Source: Shewanella aquimarina
GTDB lineage: Bacteria > Pseudomonadota > Gammaproteobacteria > Enterobacterales > Shewanellaceae
NCBI RefSeq assembly: GCF_023349185.1
Contig: NZ_JAKIKY010000004.1
Location: 124,001 to 188,000, forward strand
DNA length: 64,000 nucleotides
Direction: 5' to 3'
The translations under genes were made by a program, and so were the position numbers. This document shows positions 16,826 to 25,769 of the stretch, piece by piece (position 1 is the first letter of the stretch; every line of letters starts with the position of its first letter). Below the pieces are notes generated by a model. The model worked only from the letters and a program-made list of their open reading frames with translations, made no database searches and was not told the DNA's origin.

Positions 16826-16873
16826 TAATCGGTTTTTTGCCACCACAGATAGTTCAATCTTAAAAACCGATTA
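16826..16873. repeat. 12-bp inverted repeat upstream of ahpC
   Basis: TAATCGGTTTTT (16826-16837) and AAAAACCGATTA (16862-16873) are perfect complements separated by 24 nt. The structure could end the upstream transcript or be a regulatory site for ahpC. The spacer CACCACAGATAG gives no clear OxyR motif. Confidence 0.6.
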
Positions 16874-17004
16874 GTATGATAGTTTTTACCCGTTATATTT
16901 AATTGTCCAGTCTCGTTATTATCTCCTCATCGACAAAGAACACGGGGTCACGGCAGACGCCACACCCCACAAATTACTGTTAATAACGAGCACTGGAGCA
17001 AGCA

Positions 17005-17574
17005 ATGACTCAATCAATCATCAACACCGAAATCAAGCCTTTTTCAGCCACTGCATACCACAATGGCGATTTCGTCTCTGTGACTGAGCAAGACCTACTG
17101 GGTAAGTGGTCAGTGGTTTTCTTCTACCCAGCCGACTTCACTTTCGTCTGCCCGACTGAACTGGGTGATATGGCTGACCATTACGAGAAGCTGCAGTCTA
17201 TGGGTGTCGAAGTTTACTCAGTTTCTACCGACACTCACTTTACTCACAAGGCGTGGCACGATAGCTCAGACACTATCGGCAAGATCAACTACCCAATGAT
17301 CGGCGACCCAACCGGTGTTATCTCACGTAACTTTGGCGTGATGATCGAAGAAGAAGGTCTGGCACTGCGCGGTACCTTCGTGATCAACCCGGAAGGTCAG
17401 ATCAAGGTTGCCGAGGTTCATGACCTGGGTATCGGTCGTAGCGCTTCTGAGCTGGTTCGTAAGATTCAAGCGGCTCAGTATGTTGCGACTCACGATGGTG
17501 AAGTTTGCCCGGCAGCATGGCAGCCAGGTGAAGAGACCCTAGCACCTTCACTTGACCTGGTCGGTAAGATCTAA
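17005..17574 (+). CDS. ahpC: Alkyl hydroperoxide reductase subunit C (2-Cys peroxiredoxin)
   Basis: A 189-residue typical 2-Cys peroxiredoxin reducing hydrogen peroxide and organic hydroperoxides. Peroxidatic Cys49 is in [10 protein letters not shown] and resolving Cys168 in [11 protein letters not shown]. Length and sequence match Escherichia AhpC. CTGGAGCAAGCA precedes the ATG. Its codon use is more biased than the surrounding genes (GGT, CGT, AAG repeatedly), consistent with high expression. Two terminator-like hairpins separate it from ahpF. Confidence 0.97.
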   Translation: MTQSIINTEIKPFSATAYHNGDFVSVTEQDLLGKWSVVFFYPADFTFVCPTELGDMADHYEKLQSMGVEVYSVSTDTHFTHKAWHDSSDTIGKINYPMIGDPTGVISRNFGVMIEEEGLALRGTFVINPEGQIKVAEVHDLGIGRSASELVRKIQAAQYVATHDGEVCPAAWQPGEETLAPSLDLVGKI

Positions 17575-17656
17575 GATCTCTCTTAAAGGTTGCCCGGGCC
17601 TCATCATCTCGGGCGACCCGGCGAAAGCCAAAATCGTTTAATCATCATTCTTTTTC

Positions 17657-17698
17657 ATTGCCGGTTCACCTCCCCCTGCATGCGAGCCGGCAATTTTT
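17657..17698 (+). terminator. Terminator downstream of ahpC
   Basis: ATTGCCGG (17657-17664) pairs with CCGGCAAT (17687-17694), followed by TTTTT. The 22-nt loop is C-rich. It probably attenuates readthrough from ahpC into ahpF. Confidence 0.65.
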
Positions 17699-17709
17699 CC
17701 CTATGTTTT

Positions 17710-17733
17710 GGCTCCCTATGGGAGCCACTTTTT
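17710..17733 (+). terminator. Second hairpin just before the ahpF ribosome site
   Basis: GGCTCCC (17710-17716), TAT, GGGAGCC (17720-17726), then ACTTTTT. It ends a few bases before the AGGAG of ahpF, so it could reduce readthrough in addition to the hairpin at 17657. Confidence 0.65.
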
Positions 17734-17746
17734 CCTAGGAGTTATC

Positions 17747-19312
17747 ATGTTAGATGCGAATGTGAAAAATCAGCTGACTACCTATCTGCAAAACCTCAAG
17801 CGCCCAGTTGAACTTGTCGTATCGGCAGATGAGCGTCCTAAAGCAAAAGAACTATTGTCGTTGGCAACCGATATTGCAGCGCTATCCCAATTAGTGTCAT
17901 TGACCCAAGTTGAGGGTGAGCGCACTCCGTCAATGACTGTGACTAGCCCTGATACCGGTAGTCAGATCCATTTTGCCGGCCTGCCCATGGGGCACGAGTT
18001 TACCTCTCTGGTGCTGGCACTGCTGCACACAGGTGGCCATCCTATCAAGCTCGCCCCCGAGGTGATCGAGCAGATCCGCGACCTGCCGGGCGAGTATCGC
18101 TTCGAGACCTATGTGTCACTCAGCTGTCAAACCTGTCCCGAGGTGGTACAGGCGCTTAATATGATGGCGGCGATCAACCCTAATATTCAAAACACCATGA
18201 TAGACGGCGCCCTGTTTCAGGATGAAGTGAACGAGCGCAACATCATGGCGGTGCCCTCTGTTTACCTCAACGGCGAGCCGTTTTCTGTCGGTGGTATCAG
18301 CGTGGTCGAGATCCTCAATAAGCTGGATGTTAACGCGGCCAGTCGTCAGGCGGAAAAGCTCAGCCAGAAAGAGGCCTTCGATGTGCTTGTGGTCGGTGGT
18401 GGTCCAGCTGGCGCATCGGCCGCCATCTATGCGGCCCGTAAGGGGCTGAGAACCGGTATCCTGGCGGACAAATTTGGCGGCCAGGTGGCCGAGACTGTGG
18501 GTATCGAAAACTTTATCTCGGTCAAGGCGACCGAAGGGCCTAAGCTGGTGGCAAACCTGGAAGCCCATGTTCACGACTATGATGTCGATATCATGGATAA
18601 CCAACGCGCCCTGAGCCTCAAGTCAGGCGAGCTGTTTGAGATCCAGACCGAAAGCGGCGCACTGCTGCGCAGCAAGACGGTACTCTTGGCCACGGGCGCT
18701 CGCTGGCGCGAGATGAATGTACCGGGTGAGAAAGAGTACCGCGGCAAAGGCGTCGCCTACTGCCCTCACTGTGATGGCCCGCTGTTTAAAGACAAGCGTG
18801 TCGCCGTGATTGGCGGTGGTAACTCGGGCATAGAGGCGGCCATAGATTTGGCCAATATCGTCGAGCATGTTACCGTGCTGGAGTTCGACAGTAAGCTACG
18901 CGCCGACGAGGTGTTGCAGCGTAAGGCGGCTTCCATGGGCAATATCGACATCATCACCCAGGCGATGACCACAGAAGTGGTGGGCGATGGCACACGGGTA
19001 CAAGGCCTGAACTACACAGACAGAGCCACGGGTGAGCAGCACCATGTACCGCTGTCGGGGATCTTCGTGCAGATTGGCCTGGTGCCAAATGCCGAGTGGC
19101 TCAAGGGCACGGTCGATCTCAGCGAACGCGGCGAGATCATGGTCGATGCCAAGGGCCAGACCTCATTGTCGGGGGTATTTGCCGCGGGCGATGTGACCGA
19201 TTCGGCCTTTAAACAGATCATTATCGCCATGGGCAGCGGCGCAACGGCCTCCCTGGGTGCCTTCGACTATCTGATCCGTCTCGGCGAGCCGGCGGAGTCG
19301 GTTGCGGCTTAG
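17747..19312 (+). CDS. ahpF: Alkyl hydroperoxide reductase subunit F
   Basis: A 521-residue flavoprotein that passes electrons from NADH to AhpC. Start ATG 17747 follows CTAGGAG and gives MLDANVK, as in Escherichia (521 residues). The N-terminal tandem thioredoxin-fold domain has the redox pair in SLSCQTCPE (about 127-130). FAD-binding [10 protein letters not shown] (about 217), the CXXC of YCPHCDG (about 342-345), NAD-binding [10 protein letters not shown], and the C-terminal [10 protein letters not shown] follow. A terminator at 19333 ends the unit. Confidence 0.97.
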   Translation: MLDANVKNQLTTYLQNLKRPVELVVSADERPKAKELLSLATDIAALSQLVSLTQVEGERTPSMTVTSPDTGSQIHFAGLPMGHEFTSLVLALLHTGGHPIKLAPEVIEQIRDLPGEYRFETYVSLSCQTCPEVVQALNMMAAINPNIQNTMIDGALFQDEVNERNIMAVPSVYLNGEPFSVGGISVVEILNKLDVNAASRQAEKLSQKEAFDVLVVGGGPAGASAAIYAARKGLRTGILADKFGGQVAETVGIENFISVKATEGPKLVANLEAHVHDYDVDIMDNQRALSLKSGELFEIQTESGALLRSKTVLLATGARWREMNVPGEKEYRGKGVAYCPHCDGPLFKDKRVAVIGGGNSGIEAAIDLANIVEHVTVLEFDSKLRADEVLQRKAASMGNIDIITQAMTTEVVGDGTRVQGLNYTDRATGEQHHVPLSGIFVQIGLVPNAEWLKGTVDLSERGEIMVDAKGQTSLSGVFAAGDVTDSAFKQIIIAMGSGATASLGAFDYLIRLGEPAESVAA

Positions 19313-19332
19313 GGAACAAATTGCTACAGATA

Positions 19333-19362
19333 AACAGCCAGCTTTATGCTGGCTGTTTTTTT
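19333..19362 (+). terminator. Rho-independent terminator of ahpF
   Basis: AACAGCCAGC (19333-19342), loop TTTAT, GCTGGCTGTT (19348-19357) followed by a run of T. Confidence 0.92.
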
Positions 19363-19423
19363 ATTCGTCTTTATAATTACTTAAGCTTATGACGATAGCA
19401 GAAGAGGGGCGGGCGCAGATACG

Positions 19424-20569
19424 ATGAACAGTAAGCCAAAAAGCTTTGACGAACTCCTGACCCAAGAGACTCACCTCTATCTTTGCCGCTCGGTGAAGTG
19501 GACCGCCTATCTCTCGGTGTTCCTGCTGGTTGCCATCTTCCTCGCGACCATGCTTCAGAAGCATCATGTTTTAACCCTACAGGATCTCTTGGTATTGCAG
19601 ATGCCCACTCTGTGTATCGCCCTGTTTGGGTTGGCGGGGATTCTCTATCGTCAGCCTGAGCAGCATCGCATGGGGCTAGTGCTGGCTTACCTCTTAGTAC
19701 TCGAAGTCGCCTGGATCTATTTTGTGATTGGACATTACTGGCTGACCAGCACCTTAAGTATTCAATGGGAATATAGCTCCCTTGCCGCAGTCGATTCTGT
19801 TGTCGATGTCTTGGTGTTTACCTTTGCCATCTCTCTCTATCCCCTGCGCGGCTGGCTCTTGGTGAGCGTGGTGCCCTTGCTGACGGTGAGTATGGTGACG
19901 CGGCTTATCGAGATCCCGGAAAATCCCATTTTTGCCGTCACTAAGTTTATCTGTCTCTTTGTGATCATACTTACCGGGCAGAAGGTGCTGCTGCAGTGGT
20001 TTCGTAAGGCAATTCTGCGTAACGCCGAAAAATTGCAGCTATTGCAGCAATTTAAGCGGATGGCCCTGATAGACGGCCTGACAGACCTGAGCAATAGACG
20101 CCATTTCGACGAGGTACTGGCGCTTGAGATCAAGGCGTCCGAGCGCACCGGCGACCCCCTGAGCATCATCTTACTGGATGTGGATTTCTTTAAACGCCTC
20201 AACGATAGCCTGGGCCATGGCGAAGGCGATCGCTGTTTGATTCGGCTCGGTGAGGTGCTGCGCGGCGTGGCGTCTCGGCCTAGAGATCTGGCGGCGCGCT
20301 ATGGCGGTGAGGAGTTTGCCATCATATTGCCCGATACCGATCTCGATGGGGCGCGTCATATTGCCGAGCAGATCCGTAATGGGCTAAAGAGCGCCGAGAT
20401 TCCCCATCCAGACTCGATGCTGGGGGATTATGTCACCGTCTCTCAAGGGGTCAGCCTTTGGCAACCTTGGCTGGATGCCAACGAGCTGCTGGCCAGCGCA
20501 GATAGGCTGCTCTACCTGAGTAAGTCCCAGGGGCGGGATCGGTTTAACTGTGGGGTAGCCAAGGCGTAG
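19424..20569 (+). CDS. Membrane-bound diguanylate cyclase (GGDEF)
   Basis: A 381-residue c-di-GMP synthase. The N-terminal half holds about six hydrophobic helices (about 27-43, 56-75, 83-103, 124-140, 144-158 and 172-190), resembling MASE-type sensor regions. The GGDEF domain (about 210-378) has DVDFFKRLND, active-site GGEEF (294-298) and an intact inhibitory RxxD (RPRD, 285-288) five residues before it. It should be catalytically competent and product-inhibited. The signal is unknown. Confidence 0.93.
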   Translation: MNSKPKSFDELLTQETHLYLCRSVKWTAYLSVFLLVAIFLATMLQKHHVLTLQDLLVLQMPTLCIALFGLAGILYRQPEQHRMGLVLAYLLVLEVAWIYFVIGHYWLTSTLSIQWEYSSLAAVDSVVDVLVFTFAISLYPLRGWLLVSVVPLLTVSMVTRLIEIPENPIFAVTKFICLFVIILTGQKVLLQWFRKAILRNAEKLQLLQQFKRMALIDGLTDLSNRRHFDEVLALEIKASERTGDPLSIILLDVDFFKRLNDSLGHGEGDRCLIRLGEVLRGVASRPRDLAARYGGEEFAIILPDTDLDGARHIAEQIRNGLKSAEIPHPDSMLGDYVTVSQGVSLWQPWLDANELLASADRLLYLSKSQGRDRFNCGVAKA

Positions 20570-20655
20570 GAGGCCGACGATAAGCTTGTCAGCCACCATT
20601 TAGCCTGATCCCTGTGAATCTCCCAGAGGGCTAGGCAGGCAGAAGGGACTTTGCT

Positions 20656-21060
20656 TCAGCTATATTTGGCATCTATGGCTTTGAGTGAGCGTAAAAACAG
20701 TCCCAGGCCGCCCACGGCCAGAACCAGGATGACCAAGAGGTCGAAGGTGGTCATGGTCCTGAGATTGAACCTCACACTGGCCAGCACGCCGAAGATAAGC
20801 GCCGTGAGTGACCCCAGGGTCAAAAGCCAACCCAGCAGATTTCTGGCGTTGTAGAAGATGATGCCTATGCCAAAGATCAGCGGGATCAGTATGGTGCCCC
20901 CGGTGATCCCCATGCCGCCGACGTTGTACAGTCGATAACCAAGGCTAAAGTTTGACGTCACGGAAATGGCGTTCAGCAGCAGGTAGAAACCGCCGCACAT
21001 CATTACCAGGCCCACTAAAAACAGGCCTATTCCTCCGGAACTGCCGCCGGCTCCTCTCAT
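20656..21060 (-). CDS. Four-helix membrane protein, uncharacterised
   Basis: A 134-residue protein. The ATG at 21060 is preferred because GGAGG sits 7 nt before it; an ATG five codons upstream overlaps that ribosome site. A glycine-rich N-terminus (RGAGGSSGG) is followed by four hydrophobic segments (about 12-32, 48-68, 73-92 and 104-122). No family recognised; it has the look of conserved small proteobacterial membrane proteins. Confidence 0.7.
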   Translation of the reverse strand: MRGAGGSSGGIGLFLVGLVMMCGGFYLLLNAISVTSNFSLGYRLYNVGGMGITGGTILIPLIFGIGIIFYNARNLLGWLLTLGSLTALIFGVLASVRFNLRTMTTFDLLVILVLAVGGLGLFLRSLKAIDAKYS

Positions 21061-21222
21061 TCGTCTATCCTCCATGTGTAAGCTTCCACTTTCTATTCCA
21101 AGTACTGGCTACATTGCATCGCTTCGATGTACGCTATGATAAGCGCCTTAGTGACCGGATTGGCTCAGCTTAATATGTTTTGCCGCAAGGTGATAGTCGT
21201 CACCTGTATGTTTTGAGCCACC

Positions 21223-21252
21223 ATAAAAAAAAGCCCTCATGATGAGGGCTTT
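21223..21252 (-). terminator. Terminator of the small gene at 21270
   Basis: AAAGCCCTCA (21230-21239) and TGAGGGCTTT (21243-21252) form a 10-bp stem. Read on the reverse strand the stem is followed by a run of eight T. Confidence 0.92.
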
Positions 21253-21269
21253 ACGAAGTTCGCTCTGAT

Positions 21270-21467
21270 TTAAGCTGTGGTATTAATGTTGTGACCACTA
21301 TTTCCCACAGGCCCAGCGCTAGGCGCTGAGTCAACCGCTTCAATCAGTTGTAGTGCAATCTCTCCCTCTGCTTGCTGCTGCTCTTTGGCGAGCTGTGCAA
21401 CTTTAACCCCAACGCTTCCATTGCTTAGGTTAGGTTGTAGATTACTGGTTCCAACTGTTATTGCCAT
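21270..21467 (-). CDS. Small conserved protein, possibly YjfB/motility-type
   Basis: A 65-residue soluble protein with a Gln/Ala-rich central helix (VAQLAKEQQQAEGEIALQLIEAV) and a C-terminal PVGNSGHNINTTA. AAGGCGG precedes the ATG and a strong terminator follows, so it is likely expressed. The overall plan, a helix followed by a G-x-N-I/V tail, recalls the YjfB 'putative motility protein' family, but this is a weak resemblance. Function unknown. Confidence 0.7.
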   Translation of the reverse strand: MAITVGTSNLQPNLSNGSVGVKVAQLAKEQQQAEGEIALQLIEAVDSAPSAGPVGNSGHNINTTA

Positions 21468-21575
21468 GATTACCGCCTTAAACTGGGTGAGAGCCTATAG
21501 TTAACCGAAAAACTTTCGCTAAGGTTAACTATAGTGCTATCGGCAGGGTTTGGGAAAACTTTAGCCTATTCCAAA

Positions 21576-22994
21576 TTAATTGGTGGCGCGCCGTCTCTCA
21601 AGCAACTTGCGTCCCATGCTGATGACGAAGGTGACGCCGATGGACGCGAAGATCAAGCCAATGGCCAGCCCAGCGTTTTGCAGCGCGGTCGGGTCGAGTG
21701 CCAGCATGCCGCCCAGACCTATCATCATGATCCCCGACATGAGTTTCAGGGTTTGGCCCTCTTTCTCGGTCAGCTTACGCTTGCCCAGGGTGGCGCTGAA
21801 GGCGATTACGATAGCCGCCAGTGGGATCACATAGACGATGTTGTAGAAGGCCAGGTAGAGGTAACGCTCGAAGGCCGGCAGCTCATGCATAGAGAGTACG
21901 CTGGTGTAGATCATCGGGAAGCCCGCGGTACACAGCAGCTCATAGGCGTTGGCCAGAATGGCTAACACCACAGTGCCGGCGATCATCGCCGCCATGCTGC
22001 TGGCACTGGTAAGCTTGCCCATACGCTTGATAAGGCCGGTGCGGTTTTCTGCCGACATGGAGAGGCTGACTTCCCCCTTGGTGAAGAAGTATTCCTTGAT
22101 GTTGATGGCACCGGCGATCAGCGCCATGATCCCCGCCCCAAGAATGATGAGGCCACCGTCGCTACCCGCGCCCAGCAGCTCGAAGATGTTGAGCCAGGCG
22201 ATCATAAACAGGAAGTAGATAAAGCCAGAGAAGAAGACGAAGATGCCGCCGACGATCAACATGCGACTGCGGCTCTTGGCGTTGACCATGATAGAGAGCA
22301 AGAACAACAACACGAAGAAGGCGCAGGGGTTAAAGGCATCGACCCCGGCCAGCACCACGGTCAGCACGGGCAGTGAGAGCTGCTCTGGTGCCACCACGCC
22401 GATAAGTGGCAGCTCTATGGGTTGTACCTTAGTGACTGGCGCGGTAGCGGTGCTTTCCTCCAGTCCCAGGTCACAGGTGCCGGGTTGGCTGCTGGCGCTA
22501 CAGGTGGCAAACAGCGGCTCGCCTTCAGTGGCAGCCGTACCAGTCTGAGTCGCCTGGTCGTTTTCCTCCACCACGCCACCCAAGGCGCGATAACAGGCCT
22601 TGAGCTGCCCCAGAATAAATTGTCCGGTCACGGCCTCGCTGCTGTAGCCCACGGTAGCCTGTTCACAGGCGGCGATATAGGGCACAGAGCGGGCGGCAAC
22701 CTTGGTCTGCTCGGCGACCGCCTGCCATTTCTCCCGGGTGCCCGCCTGAGACACCATGTGTGACTCCAGTTCTATCCAGGGATATTTTTCCGGCAGGCTA
22801 TCGATAAAGGGGTGGGCCTCGGCGCAGTGGGGGCAGGTCTTAGACCAGAAGAAATAGAGCTTAATCTTCAGCTGACCGCCGGCGTCGACATAATGCCAGG
22901 TGGCATTTTGAGGTGCTGGCTGTCCTTCGGCCTGTGCGAAACTGGGTAGTGCGCTCGAGAGCATTAGAAAACAAAAAATCAGGGCTCTAAACAT
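21576..22994 (-). CDS. Thioredoxin domain fused to a CcdA/DsbD-type transmembrane electron carrier
   Basis: A 472-residue membrane protein. A signal peptide (MFRALIFCFLMLSSALPSFA) is followed by a periplasmic thioredoxin-like domain with CPHC (Cys54/Cys57), a linker of variable composition (about 140-195), then six or so transmembrane helices. Membrane cysteines Cys224 (FNPCAFF) and Cys355 (YELLCTAGFP) match the CcdA/DsbD pair. It presumably moves reducing power from the cytoplasm to the periplasm. GGAGGG precedes the ATG. The partner substrate is unknown. Confidence 0.86.
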   Translation of the reverse strand: MFRALIFCFLMLSSALPSFAQAEGQPAPQNATWHYVDAGGQLKIKLYFFWSKTCPHCAEAHPFIDSLPEKYPWIELESHMVSQAGTREKWQAVAEQTKVAARSVPYIAACEQATVGYSSEAVTGQFILGQLKACYRALGGVVEENDQATQTGTAATEGEPLFATCSASSQPGTCDLGLEESTATAPVTKVQPIELPLIGVVAPEQLSLPVLTVVLAGVDAFNPCAFFVLLFLLSIMVNAKSRSRMLIVGGIFVFFSGFIYFLFMIAWLNIFELLGAGSDGGLIILGAGIMALIAGAINIKEYFFTKGEVSLSMSAENRTGLIKRMGKLTSASSMAAMIAGTVVLAILANAYELLCTAGFPMIYTSVLSMHELPAFERYLYLAFYNIVYVIPLAAIVIAFSATLGKRKLTEKEGQTLKLMSGIMMIGLGGMLALDPTALQNAGLAIGLIFASIGVTFVISMGRKLLERRRATN

Positions 22995-23224
22995 AATCCC
23001 TCCCCGGGAGCTGATTTGCCAAAAGACGATGACAAAGGCGTGAATCCTCTGCCTCTAGTGTACTGCGCGTGGTGGGGGAGGCTAAGTTTATGTTTCAGAT
23101 TTGCAACGCAAATCTTGAAATGTACAGGAAGTGTTAACTGGCGCGGATTTTAGCCTATCGTCAACTTGCCGCCTCGCCTTTTTACAGGGAGGCGGGCTCT
23201 GGAATTGTATATACCCTAAACCTA

Positions 23225-23662
23225 TTATTTCAGCTGCTGGTGGGCTGGAGCTGTGGTGCTGGCGATGATAGTTGCCTGCTCGCTCTGCTGGCACCAGTGG
23301 ATGCTCAGGGTGCGGGTATCTTCCTTGCTGGCGGTTAACAACTTGGTGACCACAGGTTGGTTGTAGTCGGCCTTGGTCAGGAAACTCTTGACCCGTTCGA
23401 TGCGGCGGTTGGCGAGCCAGAAATTGTATTCTCTGAGCTTCTTATCTGTCTCGCCCTTAAAGAGGGGAAACTCCAGTAGCAGGTAACCGCTATCTGTCTG
23501 AGTCTTCTCGATCAGCTGCTGCAGCTGTTTGGCATATCGGCTATCGAAGTAAGAGCTGTTTTTCTCGAAGGGGATATCGCCAAAGCTAATGTTTTGTGGG
23601 CAGGCAGCACCGGCTTGGGCGGTAAAGAGACATGACAACATCACCAGTAGCAATCGCTTCAT
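23225..23662 (-). CDS. Secreted/periplasmic protein with weak OmpA-like features
   Basis: A 145-residue protein starting at ATG 23662, with GGAGGTG just upstream. The signal peptide MKRLLLVMLSCLFTAQAGAA is clear. The mature part has two cysteines (the first just after the signal, the other in IHWCQQ) that could form a disulfide. The segment EYNFWLANRRIERVKSFL resembles the N..LS..RA..V helix of OmpA-like domains, so a divergent peptidoglycan-binding role is possible. This is weak; no firm family. Confidence 0.65.
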   Translation of the reverse strand: MKRLLLVMLSCLFTAQAGAACPQNISFGDIPFEKNSSYFDSRYAKQLQQLIEKTQTDSGYLLLEFPLFKGETDKKLREYNFWLANRRIERVKSFLTKADYNQPVVTKLLTASKEDTRTLSIHWCQQSEQATIIASTTAPAHQQLK

Positions 23663-23984
23663 AGTGAACACCTCCATTGTGTTTTTAGAGTATTAAGCTG
23701 AATTAGGAGGGGGAATTTAGGGGATTATCGCTCGAAAAGCAACCATGTTTGATGTAGGGGATGGGCGAAAATTCCAGCTTTTTTGCGTATTTAACCCGGC
23801 GTCAGGTTTCAGTCGAACCGCATCTAAATGGTTTTACTTAGTTATTTTAATAAGTCACTGTAAAGATGACAGATTATTGACTAACTATGCAGTAAAAAAA
23901 TTTTTTGATAATTTTTCACTTTGGCCAGCACATGGCGTAAACTTGGTAAAAGTTGTGTGCAACTTAATAATGGCGTTCCAATTC
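23663..23984 (+). other. Intergenic region upstream of the OhrR-like regulator
   Basis: About 320 bp, AT-rich toward the right. The only notable structure is the palindrome at 23950-23965. A forward frame runs through it from 23745, but its residues are low-complexity and it has no ribosome site; it is simply an upstream extension of the regulator frame. Confidence 0.55.
23950..23965. promoter_or_regulatory. Candidate operator palindrome upstream of the OhrR-like gene
   Basis: AAGTTG-TGTG-CAACTT is a perfect 6-bp inverted repeat with a 4-bp spacer, ending 19 bp before the preferred ATG. Its position fits autorepression by the MarR-type regulator it precedes. Confidence 0.5.
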
Positions 23985-24452
23985 ATGAGTCAATCCACGA
24001 GCCAAGATACTCAGCCTAACCCCCTGGCCCTCGAAAATCAGATCTGTTTCTCGCTTTATAGCGCCGCCAATGCCATGGTGCGTGCCTATCGTCCCTTGCT
24101 GGAGGCGCTGGACTTGACCTATTCCCAATATCTGGCGATGTTGGTGCTATGGCAGGAGCCGGGGATCAGCGTCAAGACCCTAGGTGAGCAGCTGCATCTG
24201 GATTCGGGCACCCTGACCCCGCTGCTGAAACGTTTGGAAGCCAAAGGACTGGTGACCCGTGGGCGCAGCGAGGCCGATGAGCGGGTGCGGGTACTCCAGC
24301 TGACTGATGCCGGCAAGGCGTTAGAGCAGCAGGCTAGGTCTATTCCTATGCAGATGCGTTGCAAACTTGGGGGCGAGCCCGAGGAGTTTATTGAACTCAA
24401 GCGCCTGTGTGACAAGGCCTACCGTTATCTGGATGCGGCGAGTCAGGGTTAA
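23985..24452 (+). CDS. MarR-family regulator, OhrR-like
   Basis: A 155-residue winged-helix regulator. ENQICFSLYSAANAM near the N-terminus has the single Cys in the position of the OhrR peroxide-sensing cysteine, and LTYSQYLAMLVLW and LDSGTLTPLLKRLEAKGLVTR form the DNA-binding part. OhrR-type proteins respond to organic hydroperoxides. No ohr gene is adjacent; the nearest forward gene is a GlpD-like dehydrogenase 33 bp downstream. ATG 23985 is preferred over ATG 23970 because the latter abuts the palindrome; neither has a good ribosome site. Confidence 0.82.
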   Translation: MSQSTSQDTQPNPLALENQICFSLYSAANAMVRAYRPLLEALDLTYSQYLAMLVLWQEPGISVKTLGEQLHLDSGTLTPLLKRLEAKGLVTRGRSEADERVRVLQLTDAGKALEQQARSIPMQMRCKLGGEPEEFIELKRLCDKAYRYLDAASQG

Positions 24453-24485
24453 TCTAATTAGATTCATAAAGCGAAAGGATGCGAT

Positions 24486-25727
24486 ATGCAAGCAGTGGAT
24501 TTAGTGGTGATTGGTGGCGGCATAACTGGGGTGGGCATCGCCCAGTGTGCCCAGGCCGCCGGCTACTCTGTGGTGCTGCTTGAGAAGGATAATCTGGGCG
24601 AGAAGACCTCATCCAACTCGAGCAAGTTGATCCACGGCGGCCTGCGTTACTTAGAGTCGGGCCAACTTGGTTTGGTGCGCCAATCCTTGGCCGAGCGCAA
24701 GGCACTACTGACCTTGGCCCCCGAGCTGGTCAAGCCTGTGCCTTTCTATATTCCTATCTATCGGGGCAGTCAGCGCGGCCCCCTGGCCATTCGCGCCGGG
24801 TTGAGTCTGTACGCCCTGCTGAGCGAACTGGATCCCCTGGGCCAGTTTCAGTCTGTGCCGGCCAGTCGCTGGAGTGAGCTGGCCGGTCTCAAGCTTAAGG
24901 GGCTGCGCGCCGTGTTTCGTTACTGGGACGCCCAGACCGACGATGGTGCCCTGACTCGCGCGGTTGCCGAGAGTGCCAGACAGCTGGGCGCCGAGCTGCT
25001 GACCCATGTCAGCCTGGAGCAGATAGAGCACAGGCCTGATTCCTGCATCGTCAGCTTTAGCCATGGAGGGGAGATTCGCTGCCTCAGCAGTCGCTGCGTC
25101 ATTAATGCCACCGGGCCTTGGGTCAATCAGACGCTCGAGCGGGTCACCCCTAAGGTAGAGGTATCGCCGGTGGAGCTGGTGCAGGGGAGTCACCTGGTAC
25201 TGGATATCCCCGCGCCCAGCGGCATCTTCTATCTGGAGTCTATCTTCGATAAGCGAGTGGTGTTTGTCATGCCCTGGCAGGGCAAGACAATGATAGGCAC
25301 CACAGAGACCCCAATCGATAATGTGGAGGCGGCGGGGGTGACGCCAGCCGAGGAAGCCTATCTGCTGGGGATCTACCGTCATTACTTTCCCCTGTGTGAG
25401 AATGATGGCGTGCTGGAGGCGCGCATCATAGGGCGATACTGCGGCGTGCGCGTGCTGCCCAAGCAGGGCGGCGAGGCGTTCGACCTGCCCAGGGATACCA
25501 TGATGCTGTCACGCGATACCCATCCCAACCTACTCACCGTCTATGGCGGTAAGCTCACCACCTTCAGGCACACGGCCAAGGAGGCGCTGGCCTGGGTCAA
25601 GAGTCGTCGCGGCCCCAAGCCGATACGCGCCGATGTCGATAAGTTGCGCCTCACTCCCGTGACAGATGAGGCGCTGCTAAGCGAATCGCCCACGGCGACA
25701 GGTGATTTTTCTCCCCAAAAAGGCTAA
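24486..25727 (+). CDS. FAD-dependent glycerol-3-phosphate dehydrogenase (GlpD-like), short form
   Basis: A 413-residue flavoprotein of the GlpD family. GGGITGVGIA (residues 10-19) binds FAD, and SSKLIHGGLRYLESGQ is the hallmark of the family. It would oxidise glycerol-3-phosphate to dihydroxyacetone phosphate at the inner membrane. It is about 90 residues shorter than Escherichia GlpD (501) because the C-terminal DAO_C helical domain is missing: the protein ends soon after LTTFRHTAKEALAWVKS. No frameshift is visible at the end, and a terminator overlaps the stop. Substrate could therefore differ. Confidence 0.84.
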   Translation: MQAVDLVVIGGGITGVGIAQCAQAAGYSVVLLEKDNLGEKTSSNSSKLIHGGLRYLESGQLGLVRQSLAERKALLTLAPELVKPVPFYIPIYRGSQRGPLAIRAGLSLYALLSELDPLGQFQSVPASRWSELAGLKLKGLRAVFRYWDAQTDDGALTRAVAESARQLGAELLTHVSLEQIEHRPDSCIVSFSHGGEIRCLSSRCVINATGPWVNQTLERVTPKVEVSPVELVQGSHLVLDIPAPSGIFYLESIFDKRVVFVMPWQGKTMIGTTETPIDNVEAAGVTPAEEAYLLGIYRHYFPLCENDGVLEARIIGRYCGVRVLPKQGGEAFDLPRDTMMLSRDTHPNLLTVYGGKLTTFRHTAKEALAWVKSRRGPKPIRADVDKLRLTPVTDEALLSESPTATGDFSPQKG

Positions 25728-25744
25728 AGTAGGGCGCCTTTTTT
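25717..25744 (+). terminator. Terminator overlapping the GlpD-like stop codon
   Basis: AAAAGGC (25718-25724) pairs with GCCTTTT (25736-25742), followed by more T. The 11-nt loop includes the stop TAA. Confidence 0.6.
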
Positions 25745-25769
25745 AAGCCAAGCTGCGAGCAAACCATCC

